DNA from: Bacteroides sp.
Lineage (GTDB): Bacteria > Bacteroidota > Bacteroidia > Bacteroidales > SM23-62
NCBI GenBank assembly: GCA_030589965.1
Contig: JAUUZM010000011.1
Coordinates: 1-19,271 of the forward strand
Direction of reading: 5' to 3'
DNA length: 19,271 bases
The notes under the pieces were generated by a model that was given only the letters and a program-made list of their open reading frames with translations, ran no database searches and had not been told where the DNA came from. This document shows, piece after piece, positions 1 to 7,556 of this stretch. The first letter of the stretch is position 1; each line of letters opens with the position of its first letter. The translations under genes and the position numbers were made by a program.

Positions 1-1267
1 GTTCTCCAAGTTTGCCGGTACTTTCCTGCAAAGCTTCCTGGATGGTGTTTTCTGCATGCTCCAGATCCTGGTAAAGGCTTTTCCAGTGGGCAATATTCTC
101 ACGCTGCCCCGGGGAGTTCCCGGAATACCCGCCCTGATAGCCTCCTCCTTGTGCATCCACATCAAAGGGATTAAATTCCGGATTGATGTTTTCCCTGGGG
201 ATCTGGACTTCCGTATCTTTTCTCAGGATGGGTATATCAATATCACCCTCCCGGTTAAAATCAAGAGAGGGCACCATGCTGTGTTTCCCCAGGGCTTCCC
301 TGGCGGTGGCATGGATTATTTGATATATGGAGCGTTCATCCTCGAATTTTACCTCCGTTTTGGTGGGGTGTATATTGATGTCAATGGATTCGGTCGGGGC
401 GTCAAAATATAAGAAATAGGAGGGCATTGTATCCGGCGGGAGAACTCCTTCATAGGCGGAAATCAAGGCCTTATGAAAATAGGGGTGGCGCATATACCTG
501 TTATTCACAAAAAAGAACTGTTCTCCGGATGATTTTTTCGCTGCCTCAGGTTTGCCTATATATCCATGGATGCTTACAATGCTGGTTTCGTTTTTTATAG
601 GAATCAACACCTGGTTCAGATTCTTACCGAATACATTAATGATGCGAGGCTTAACCTGAGCAGGAGGCAGATTGTATATCTCCGACTGCATATGTGTGAG
701 CGAAAAACTTATTCCGGGATTAGTCAGGACAATCCTGTAAAATTCGTTAACGATATGCCGGAACTCGGTGGTGTTGGCCTTAAGGAACTTTCTCCTGGCC
801 GGAACATTAAAAAACAGGTTTTTGACCATGAAATTGCTTCCGGATGGACAGGAAACCGGCTCCTGGGATTTGATTTCCGATCCACTGATGCTGACCTTGT
901 ATCCAAGCTCATCCTCAACCCGCCTGGTTTTCAATTCAACTTCTGCTACCGCAGCAATGGAAGCCAGTGCCTCACCCCGGAATCCGAGTGTCCGGATAGC
1001 AAAAAGATCAACTGCATTGGTAATTTTAGAAGTGGCATGCCTTTCAAAAGCCATAGCAGCATCGGAGGTAGTCATTCCGCATCCATTATCGACCACCTGG
1101 ATGAGGGTGCGTCCTGCTTCCTTAATATTAACTTTAATGCTGCTTGCACCGGCATCAATGGCATTTTCCATTAGTTCCTTGGCCACGGATGCCGGACGTT
1201 GGATTACTTCTCCCGCAGCGATCTGGTTGGCAACAGAATCGGGTAATAGTTTTACTATATCAGACAT
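1..1267 (-). CDS. mutL: DNA mismatch repair protein MutL (N-terminal 422 codons; C-terminus beyond the left edge)
   Basis: MutL is the ATP-driven matchmaker of methyl-independent and methyl-directed mismatch repair, linking MutS recognition to strand incision. The reverse strand reads without interruption from an ATG at 1267 to the window edge. The GHKL ATPase motifs are present: ELMENAIDAGA at residues 31-41 with catalytic Glu31 and Mg-binding Asn35, DNGCGM at 60-65, TSKI at 79-82 and GFRGEAL at 95-101. The transducer-like second domain follows, with the family segment FVNNRYMRHP and the IHPTKTEVKF motif. After about residue 345 the sequence becomes a Gly/Gln/Ser-rich linker, as usual before the dimerisation/endonuclease domain, which lies outside the window. 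The start is 4 nt after the stop of the upstream 92-codon gene, so the two are probably co-transcribed. The identification is secure; the C-terminal endonuclease motif cannot be judged. Confidence 0.97.
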   Translation of the reverse strand, partial: MSDIVKLLPDSVANQIAAGEVIQRPASVAKELMENAIDAGASSIKVNIKEAGRTLIQVVDNGCGMTTSDAAMAFERHATSKITNAVDLFAIRTLGFRGEALASIAAVAEVELKTRRVEDELGYKVSISGSEIKSQEPVSCPSGSNFMVKNLFFNVPARRKFLKANTTEFRHIVNEFYRIVLTNPGISFSLTHMQSEIYNLPPAQVKPRIINVFGKNLNQVLIPIKNETSIVSIHGYIGKPEAAKKSSGEQFFFVNNRYMRHPYFHKALISAYEGVLPPDTMPSYFLYFDAPTESIDINIHPTKTEVKFEDERSIYQIIHATAREALGKHSMVPSLDFNREGDIDIPILRKDTEVQIPRENINPEFNPFDVDAQGGGYQGGYSGNSPGQRENIAHWKSLYQDLEHAENTIQEALQESTGKLGE

Positions 1268-1271
1268 TAAA

Positions 1272-1550
1272 TCAGGCGAAAAACAGGTAGTATGAAATAA
1301 ATAGCAGGAAGCCAACGATTACAATGAGCCTGGTGTTGGAATATCTCTGGGCTTTCTTGTTTCTTCTGTAATGGCTTGAAAAAGAGCCTCTTCCGAGTTT
1401 TCTTGCGGGTTGATCTTCAGGCTTGATACCGTATTCCTGCTCGATCATTTGGATCCTTTCTTCCAGCTTTTCTTTGCGCTCATCATAGAATACGGGTTCG
1501 TAGTGATAGCGCCTATGTTCGGGTGTTCTGAAGAATCTGGGTATTCCCAT
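1272..1550 (-). CDS. Small tail-anchored membrane protein upstream of mutL, function unknown
   Basis: This 92-residue protein is not one I can name. It starts MGIPRFFRTPEHRRYHYEPV, followed by a charged, probably helical stretch (about residues 24-45, rich in Glu, Lys and Arg). A basic segment (RRNKKAQRYSNTR, about 62-74) then precedes one C-terminal hydrophobic helix (about 75-91, LIVIVGFLLFISYYLFF). The basic flank suggests the soluble part stays in the cytoplasm, with the helix as a C-terminal anchor. Its TGA stop lies 4 nt before the mutL ATG, so it is the first gene of a two-gene unit. A perfect Bacteroidota -7 box lies just upstream. The reading frame is supported by this tight spacing and the sensible domain layout. 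Any link to mismatch repair is only positional. Confidence 0.8.
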   Translation of the reverse strand: MGIPRFFRTPEHRRYHYEPVFYDERKEKLEERIQMIEQEYGIKPEDQPARKLGRGSFSSHYRRNKKAQRYSNTRLIVIVGFLLFISYYLFFA

Positions 1551-1566
1551 GATTAATTCGTTTTTG

Positions 1567-1574
1567 CAAAGGTA
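1567..1574 (-). promoter_or_regulatory. Bacteroidota-type -7 box for the small-protein/mutL unit
   Basis: The minus strand reads TACCTTTG followed by C, a perfect match to the Bacteroidota primary sigma -7 consensus TAnnTTTG. It lies 16 nt before the ATG at 1550, giving a very short leader. The expected -33 TTTG is not clearly present; only a weak GTTTT lies at about the right distance. Confidence 0.55.
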
Positions 1575-1608
1575 TTGAATATATTATTAAAACGTATGAA
1601 CTCTGAAA

Positions 1609-1638
1609 TTTGTTGGATCAATTCTAATTGTATTTTGT
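1609..1638 (+). promoter_or_regulatory. Candidate promoter for the acyl-CoA ligase operon
   Basis: TTTG at 1609-1612 is followed after 18 nt by TATTTTGT at 1631-1638, which resembles the TAnnTTTG -7 box but has one T fewer before the G. It would produce a leader of roughly 40 nt before the ATG at 1686. The match is imperfect and this is a suggestion only. Confidence 0.3.
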
Positions 1639-1685
1639 TCTCATATCTATTATCTTACATCCGTAAAATTTAAATTCCAAAAACC

Positions 1686-3464
1686 ATGGAAGTGACCAGA
1701 AACTTTGATCTTCTTGAGAGATACAAGAATCAGTTTGTAAAGAATGATGCATTGGTGGCAAAAATGGATGGCCAGTGGGTCTCCTACAGCTCCGAACAGT
1801 ATATCCGGAATTCTTACCTGCTGGGGTATGGACTTCTTGCCATTGGGATGAAGAAAGGCGATAAGATTGTTACGGTCAGTAATAATCGTCCCGAGTGGAA
1901 TTTCCTCGATATGGGGATGGCTATGGCAGGAATTATTCATGTACCTGTTTTTTCATCCCTGAATGAAACCGAATACAAATATGTCTGTGAGCATTCCGAT
2001 GCCAGGCTTGTGTTTGTATCGGATCCGAATCTCTATGAAATGATTCAACCCCTTGCCTCCACCATCAAAGAGATCATGGATGTCTATACATTCGATAAGG
2101 TGGATGGGGCAAAGAACTGGGAAGAGATTTTGAAATTGGGTGAAAAAGAAGAACCCACCTACAAAGATGTAATCGAAAAGACCAAAAAGGAGATTCTGCC
2201 TGAAGATTTTGCCACACTGATTTATACTTCCGGGACCACAGGTAAACCGAAAGGGGTGATGCTTTCCCATAAGAACCTGGTGCATAATTTTATTTCGGCT
2301 TCGAAAATATTTGGAATGGGCCCCGATCAAAAGTACCTCAGCATACTTCCTCTCTGCCATGTAGGTGGAAGGATGGGGAATTACCAGACCCAGTATTCAG
2401 GAAGCTCTATCTATTATGCTGAAAGTATGGGAACCATCGCTGCGAATATGAGAGAGATCGGACCGGACGGATTTGACACGGTCCCACGCATCCTGGAAAA
2501 GATCATTGATACGGTTATTGCCAAGGGGAAAAAGTTAGATGGGGTCAAAAAGAAGATGTTTTTCTGGGCGGTGAAAATTGGACTAAAATATAAGCCTCCC
2601 GGAGAGAGCAGCTGGATGTACAGAAAGAAGCATGCGCTGGCAGATAAACTCATTTTTACCAAATGGAGGGATGCCCTTGGGGGGAATATCAAAATGGCCG
2701 GCTGTGGAGGTGCAAGTCTGCAACCTCGAATAGAAAGACTATTCTGGGCAGCCGGAATAAAAGTGTTGAATATGTATGGACTGACGGAAACCTCACCTAT
2801 AATCACCATTAACCGTCAGGAGAAACCCTTGCTGAAACTGGGTTCGGTCGGCTGCCTGATTGATGGGGTGGAAGTTAAGATAGCTGATGACGGGGAGATA
2901 CTGAGTCGGGGAGACAATCTTATGCTGGGTTATTATAAGGACCCGGATCTGACTAAGTCCGTAATCGATGAAGAAGGCTGGTTTCATACCGGGGACATAG
3001 GGAGTTGGGAGAAATCTTACCTGAAGATCACGGACAGGAAAAAGGAAATATTCAAACTTTCAAACGGGAAGTTTGTCGCTCCTCAACTTATTGAAAATGC
3101 TTTGAAGGAGTCCATATATATTGAGCAATTAATGGTTGTCGGAGAGCATCAAAAATTTGCATCCGCACTTATCCTGCCTAATTTCTCCTACATCTCTGAT
3201 TGGTTTATGTCCATGAACAAGTCCATGCCGGACCCGGAAACTCTGATTGAAGATCCCGAAGTAATTAAGGCAATCTCCAAAGAGGTGAAACGAATTAATT
3301 CCATGCTCAACGAACCGGAGCGTGTAATCCGTTTCAGACTGGTTGCGAATGAATGGTCTCCTGCCACAGGAGAACTATCACCAAGCCTGAAACTCAAGCG
3401 AAAGGTGATTGCTGAAAAGTACAGTTCTCAGCTGGAGCAGATTTACTCATCATCATCCGTTTAG
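1686..3464 (+). CDS. Long-chain fatty acid-CoA ligase (AMP-forming, ANL superfamily)
   Basis: The enzyme would activate a carboxylic acid, most likely a long-chain fatty acid, to acyl-AMP and then acyl-CoA. The 592-residue length is typical of the long-chain acyl-CoA synthetase branch. The AMP-binding P-loop YTSGTTGKPKG is at residues 180-190, YGLTETSP at 364-371, GWFHTGD at 431-437 and the hinge DRKKEIFKLSNGK at 450-462. The C-terminal GELSPSLKLKRK (562-573) carries the expected lysine. TVPRILEKI (about 265-273) also matches this branch. One oddity is LPLCHVGGRMGNY at about 221-233, where long-chain ligases usually read LPLSH followed by F/xER. The ATG at 1686 gives the full N-terminus. It is the first gene of a run with the acyltransferase (28 nt downstream) and the oxidoreductase. 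Family assignment is firm; chain-length specificity is inferred. Confidence 0.92.
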   Translation: MEVTRNFDLLERYKNQFVKNDALVAKMDGQWVSYSSEQYIRNSYLLGYGLLAIGMKKGDKIVTVSNNRPEWNFLDMGMAMAGIIHVPVFSSLNETEYKYVCEHSDARLVFVSDPNLYEMIQPLASTIKEIMDVYTFDKVDGAKNWEEILKLGEKEEPTYKDVIEKTKKEILPEDFATLIYTSGTTGKPKGVMLSHKNLVHNFISASKIFGMGPDQKYLSILPLCHVGGRMGNYQTQYSGSSIYYAESMGTIAANMREIGPDGFDTVPRILEKIIDTVIAKGKKLDGVKKKMFFWAVKIGLKYKPPGESSWMYRKKHALADKLIFTKWRDALGGNIKMAGCGGASLQPRIERLFWAAGIKVLNMYGLTETSPIITINRQEKPLLKLGSVGCLIDGVEVKIADDGEILSRGDNLMLGYYKDPDLTKSVIDEEGWFHTGDIGSWEKSYLKITDRKKEIFKLSNGKFVAPQLIENALKESIYIEQLMVVGEHQKFASALILPNFSYISDWFMSMNKSMPDPETLIEDPEVIKAISKEVKRINSMLNEPERVIRFRLVANEWSPATGELSPSLKLKRKVIAEKYSSQLEQIYSSSSV

Positions 3465-3492
3465 AGTCACCTACAATCCTTATCCTGCAAGC

Positions 3493-4659
3493 ATGAAATT
3501 AATACCGGTCAGTGACAGGAAGACCCGAAAGGAATTCCTCGATGTAGCACGCCATATATACAGGAATGATAAGATCTGGGTTCCACAGATGGACAAAGAG
3601 ATCAACTCAATATTTACACCCGGCCTGAATAGTTATTTCACTCATGGAGAGGCCACTCGCTGGATACTGAAGGACTCATCCAATGTTCTGATAGGCAGGA
3701 TTGCCGCTTTTATTAACCATAAGGCGAATGAGGCTAAGGATCAGGCAATGTGAGGGATTGGTTTTTTTGAATGCATCAAAGATGCAAAGGCTGCCTCACT
3801 CCTGTTCGATACTGCTAAGGAGTGGCTTGCTGACCGGGGAATGGAGGCTATGGACGGTCCGATAAATTTTGGTGAAACGGATAAGTACTGGGGACTCCTG
3901 GTGGATGGTTTTACTCATCCTTCCTACGAGATCGCATATAACCCTCCGTATTATCAGGACTTGTTCGAGGAATACGGTTTTAAAACTTATTATAAGCAGG
4001 AGGGATTCCACCTGGATGTGAAAAAGCCCCTGCCGGAACGGTTTACCAGGATCGCCGAATGGGTAGCTGCCAAGCCAGGGTATGAGTTCAGGCATATGGA
4101 TTGGAAAACCTCGGAGCAGCTGGTAAGGGATTTTGCAGAGGTATTCAATACGGCATGGCCCACCTTCAAACCAGATTTCACCCCACTGAAACCGGAATAT
4201 ATCCACAAGACCATGCAAAAGGCCAAGGCCATTATCGAACCTGAATTTGTTTGGATGGGCTATAAAGATGGACAGCCCATTGCAATTTATTTGATGTGGC
4301 CAGATGTGAACATGATATTTAAACATTTGAACGGGAAACTGCATCTGATTAACAAGCTCCGGCTGCTGAACATGAAAAGGAAAAAGACAATTACCCGCGC
4401 CAGGGGGGTGTTGATGGGGGTGATCCCAAAGTATCAGGGAATGGGAGTGGAGTCTGCAATAATCCTCAACCTGGTGAAGGTTTTTAAGCAAAAACCTCAT
4501 TACACGGAAATTGAATTCTCATGGGTGGGCGATTTCAATCCCAAAATGCGTAAGATTTTTATGTCTGTAGGCTCTGTCTCAGCAAAACACTATATAACCT
4601 ACCGGTATTTATTTGACCGGGAGGCTGAATTCAAACGCCACCCAATTCCGGGTATATAA
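3493..4659 (+). pseudogene. GNAT-like acyltransferase (YghO-like), interrupted by an in-frame TGA at 3751-3753
   Basis: One reading frame of 389 codons runs from the ATG at 3493 to the stop ending at 4659, broken only by TGA at codon 87. Both sides stay in the same frame, so there is no frameshift. The upstream half reads MKLIPVSDRKTRKEFL, then GRIAAFINHKAN. The downstream half resumes GIGFFECIKDAKAA, then AMDGPINFGETDKYWGLLV, and ends at about residue 388. GVIPKYQGMGVESAI near residue 315 resembles the acyl-CoA-binding motif A of GNAT enzymes. From memory of this Bacteroidota family, a Gly-Gly pair precedes the GFFEC segment, so TGA most simply replaces a GGA glycine codon by one G-to-T change. 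The first 86 residues alone lack the GNAT core. A restart at the ATG at 3841 is possible but would lose part of the domain. The acyl donor and acceptor are unknown; the neighbouring ligase suggests fatty acyl-CoA. Confidence 0.82.
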
Positions 4660-4677
4660 GAACACAAAGTTTTTTAT

Positions 4678-6114
4678 ATGGATTATGATGTAATAATAAT
4701 CGGAGGAGGTCTTGGCGGGTTGACCGCAGGTGCAAAGCTTTCTAAAGAAGGAAGGAAGGTCCTCCTGGTCGAACAGCATGACCGGCCAGGTGGATGTGCT
4801 ACTACCTTTAAACGCAAGGGTTTTACCCTGGAGGTCGGATTGCATGAGATGGACGGATTGGATCCCAGGGATATGAAAACCAGGATATTTCGGGACCTGG
4901 GTGTTTTCGAGGAAGTTAATTTTTTGAAGGTCCCTGAATTCTTCCGGTTTATTAATGAGCGTTATGATTTTACCATGCCCCATGACCCGGAAGAAGCCAT
5001 TGAATCCCTGATCAAGGTATTTCCTTCTGAAGAGGAAGGTATCCGTACCTATTTTAAGCGGATCCTGAATGCCAAAAAGATGATGAAGGAGTCCGCCGGC
5101 CAACCCGAAAGCAGCCTGGGGGATTACCTTGATTCCATTATCAGGGACGAGGACCTGAAACTGATATTGCTGGGGAACCTGGGATATTTTCACGATGATC
5201 CCTATACATTATCCCTGAATTATTATTCTGTAGCCCAGGGAAGTTATTTCTCCGGAGGGGGCAATTTCATACAGGGCGGATCACAGGTGCTATCGGATTA
5301 TCTTGCTGCCTGCATCGAGAAAAACGGAGGAAAAGTTCTGCTGAAACACCTGGTTACAAATCTTATCCTTGATGGCGAAACAGTGACAGGGATTAAATAC
5401 CAGGGGGTGTCAAAGGTGGATGGAGTTTTGGAAGCTGAGGCAGATACGATTATTGTCAATGCATCTATTCCTTCCCTTCTTAAATTCAATCTTCCTTCAT
5501 CCTATGCTGAAACACTGAAAAAGGAGATTGGAGAGCGGGAATTTGGCGCCTCACTGCTGACTGTATATTTCGGATTCAACAAATCACTTAAAGATCTCGG
5601 GGCGAAAAATTATTCATATTTTCTATACGATTCTTCAGTCAAAGGCCAGAAAGATATTAAGGAGAATAACAGCGGTCCTTTTGCAAGGAGGAGTTTTACT
5701 TTTGTTGATTACGGACAGGTGGATTCCAGGCTTGCTCCCGATGGTAAATCTGTTGGAGCTGTATGCTGCGTAGATTACCTGGCAGATTGGGAGGGACTCA
5801 GCAAGGAGGAATACAGGCAAAAAAAGGAGGATGTTGCACAGGTATTCATCGAAAAGCTGGAATCCCTGATTCCCGGTTTCAGAGACGCGCTTGAGTATTA
5901 TGAAGTGGGCACCTCTAAAACAGTTGAACGTTATACCCTTAATCCGGAGGGAGCAGTGTATGGTTTTGCCCAGTCCCCTTCAAGAGTTGTTATGGATGAG
6001 ATTCCTGCTATTCCCAATCTTCATTTTGCTTCCGCATGGACAAAGATCGGGGGAGGGTTTTCCGGGGCTATTTTCAGTGGCTATATGTGCGCAATCAAGA
6101 TCTTGCGCGCTTGA
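4678..6114 (+). CDS. Phytoene desaturase / retinol saturase-like FAD-dependent oxidoreductase
   Basis: This 478-residue protein belongs to the CrtI/CrtISO/RetSat group of flavin amine-oxidase-fold enzymes, which desaturate, saturate or isomerise polyene or other hydrophobic substrates. The N-terminal dinucleotide-binding fold is clear: DVIIIGGGLGGLTAG with Gly9, Gly11 and Gly14, ending at an acidic residue in LLVEQ, then DRPGGCATTF. The C-terminus carries the family FAD-binding signature in ASAWTKIGGGFSGAIFSG (about 453-470). The length suits the family. It starts 18 nt after the acyltransferase stop, so it is probably translated from the same mRNA as the acyl-CoA ligase. No phytoene synthase or other carotenoid gene is in the window, so a carotenoid substrate should not be assumed. 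Its last 20 nt overlap the convergent symporter gene. The fold assignment is secure and the substrate is unknown. Confidence 0.88.
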   Translation: MDYDVIIIGGGLGGLTAGAKLSKEGRKVLLVEQHDRPGGCATTFKRKGFTLEVGLHEMDGLDPRDMKTRIFRDLGVFEEVNFLKVPEFFRFINERYDFTMPHDPEEAIESLIKVFPSEEEGIRTYFKRILNAKKMMKESAGQPESSLGDYLDSIIRDEDLKLILLGNLGYFHDDPYTLSLNYYSVAQGSYFSGGGNFIQGGSQVLSDYLAACIEKNGGKVLLKHLVTNLILDGETVTGIKYQGVSKVDGVLEAEADTIIVNASIPSLLKFNLPSSYAETLKKEIGEREFGASLLTVYFGFNKSLKDLGAKNYSYFLYDSSVKGQKDIKENNSGPFARRSFTFVDYGQVDSRLAPDGKSVGAVCCVDYLADWEGLSKEEYRQKKEDVAQVFIEKLESLIPGFRDALEYYEVGTSKTVERYTLNPEGAVYGFAQSPSRVVMDEIPAIPNLHFASAWTKIGGGFSGAIFSGYMCAIKILRA

Positions 6115-7447
6115 TATAATAGACTACAATTCCGATCAGGAGTCCAACTGTACAAAGTCCGATAGCATAAATTACCAGGTCTTCAGATATTCCTATAAAT
6201 ATGGCTGGAATAATTACTCCGATCAGACAAAAAGTTATGGATAAATTAACGCTGTAACGGTTGATCTTTGGATAGATCCAGATTACAAGCATCAGGAATC
6301 CAAGTGACATGGTCAGGGATACAAAGAAAAAGGTTGTATCTATAATATCCTTTAATACCAATGCCATTCCAATACTGAGAATCATCAGGACAACCATGCT
6401 GATCCTCATGGTTTTGCGCATATTCTCACTCTTGGTCAGACCTGTTTTTTCAAGAAAATCCTGGGCAACGGAGGAGGCTGTGGTAAACATATAGGTGTCG
6501 GCTGATGAGGATACTGAGGAGTATATAATAACCACTGACAATCCAGCTAATCCAACCGGAAGAAGCCTGCTGAAGCCTACAATCAGGGATGTTTCTGCTG
6601 TGATACCGGGAATATCAGTCCGAATGACAAGTCCGATCAACAACAGGATAAATCCTATGATAAAGTAAAAAACGGAGGACCAGAAAAGGCTGCGCTTGAA
6701 GTGTCTGTCGTCTTTAATGGCATATACCCTCTGCCAGAGTTCAGGAGAAGCCATGGGGATAAAAAATCCGGCAAGAAAAAAGCTCACAATCTTAAAAACT
6801 GGAATACTGAAAAGATCGGAAAAAATCAATTGAGGTTTAGTATCCGTTGTCAGCAATAAGTACATCATCAGCACAAACAGAAGAAAGATCCCGACGGTCT
6901 GGATTATGTCGGTTTTGACCACTGCATCAAATCCCCCTGCCAGAAGATAAAGGAGGATGATTACCCCAACAATGATGACTGAAAAATGATAGGATATGGG
7001 GGTGTATTCTGAGACAAGTTTAGCACCGGCTGTAAAATTCAGGACGACCCATCCAAACATAATAATTATGGTGATCAGGGTTGCCAGGTAACCGGCAAAC
7101 CGGCCCTTGAAAAAAAAGAAGAAATCAGGCATGGTATAGAACTTCTCCTTATCGGCAATCTTTTTGATTTTGGCTCCGAAAAAATAAAAGACGAAAAGTC
7201 CGAATACCGAACCAATAAAATACCAATATGCACCTAGTCCGTATAAATAGACAAGGGCAGTGTAAGTCAGCAGGATGGCGGCTCCAATCCTGCTTGAGAA
7301 AATGGTTGAGGTTGCCTGTAGGGATTTTAATTCCCGGCCGGAAATAAGAAAATCTTCTTTTCCCTGCCCTTTGCCGGTCCAGAAACCGACAATTAAAATA
7401 AGAATAAAATAAACGGCAATGATTATGTAATCTGTGAGGATTAACAT
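6095..7447 (-). CDS. Sodium:solute symporter (SSS family) inner-membrane transporter
   Basis: SSS proteins import small solutes such as sugars, amino acids, carboxylates or vitamins using the sodium gradient. The 450-residue product is almost entirely hydrophobic with about 13 predicted helices, beginning DYIIIAVYFILILIVGFWTG. The Na2-site region is recognisable in IIYSSVSSSADTYMFTTASS, and SPELWQRVYAIKD matches the family's loop before the TM7 region. The frame is open further upstream to 7576, but the start at 7447 places the first helix directly after MLILT as in relatives, and a longer form would overlap the divergent receptor gene. An ATG at 7480 is a second possibility. The gene is convergent with the oxidoreductase, overlapping it by 20 nt, and divergent from the TonB-dependent receptor. 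The solute cannot be predicted. Confidence 0.88.
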   Translation of the reverse strand: MLILTDYIIIAVYFILILIVGFWTGKGQGKEDFLISGRELKSLQATSTIFSSRIGAAILLTYTALVYLYGLGAYWYFIGSVFGLFVFYFFGAKIKKIADKEKFYTMPDFFFFFKGRFAGYLATLITIIIMFGWVVLNFTAGAKLVSEYTPISYHFSVIIVGVIILLYLLAGGFDAVVKTDIIQTVGIFLLFVLMMYLLLTTDTKPQLIFSDLFSIPVFKIVSFFLAGFFIPMASPELWQRVYAIKDDRHFKRSLFWSSVFYFIIGFILLLIGLVIRTDIPGITAETSLIVGFSRLLPVGLAGLSVVIIYSSVSSSADTYMFTTASSVAQDFLEKTGLTKSENMRKTMRISMVVLMILSIGMALVLKDIIDTTFFFVSLTMSLGFLMLVIWIYPKINRYSVNLSITFCLIGVIIPAIFIGISEDLVIYAIGLCTVGLLIGIVVYYIKRARS

Positions 7448-7507
7448 GGCTTTGGCTTTGATTGATACGTGGAATCGCATGGTAATATAATGATTTATTA
7501 ATACATG

Positions 7508-7535
7508 TTGAATGAATCCACATTTCTTATATTTG
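7508..7535 (+). promoter_or_regulatory. Promoter of the TonB-dependent receptor gene
   Basis: TATATTTG at 7528-7535 is a perfect TAnnTTTG -7 box. TTG at 7508-7510 lies 17 nt upstream as a -33 element. The resulting transcript would begin roughly 10-15 nt before the ATG at 7557, and this supports that start rather than the TTG codon at 7554. Confidence 0.6.
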
Positions 7536-7556
7536 TGTATATCAGGCTTATAATTG

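Noticed and set aside
566..1295. Plus-strand open frames of 202 and 175 codons across 566-1295
   Set aside because: They are antisense shadows of mutL, whose minus-strand translation carries all GHKL ATPase motifs.
3751..3753. Genetic-code change with TGA read as glycine
   Set aside because: Other genes in the window end properly on TGA, and reading through the oxidoreductase TGA would run into the convergent symporter gene.
3751..3753. Selenocysteine codon
   Set aside because: The expected residue is glycine, not cysteine, and I see no obvious stem-loop directly after the codon; a full structure search was not possible.
3796..4500. Minus-strand open frame of 234 codons
   Set aside because: It is antisense to the acyltransferase frame, which has recognisable family motifs; the antisense translation has no domain character.
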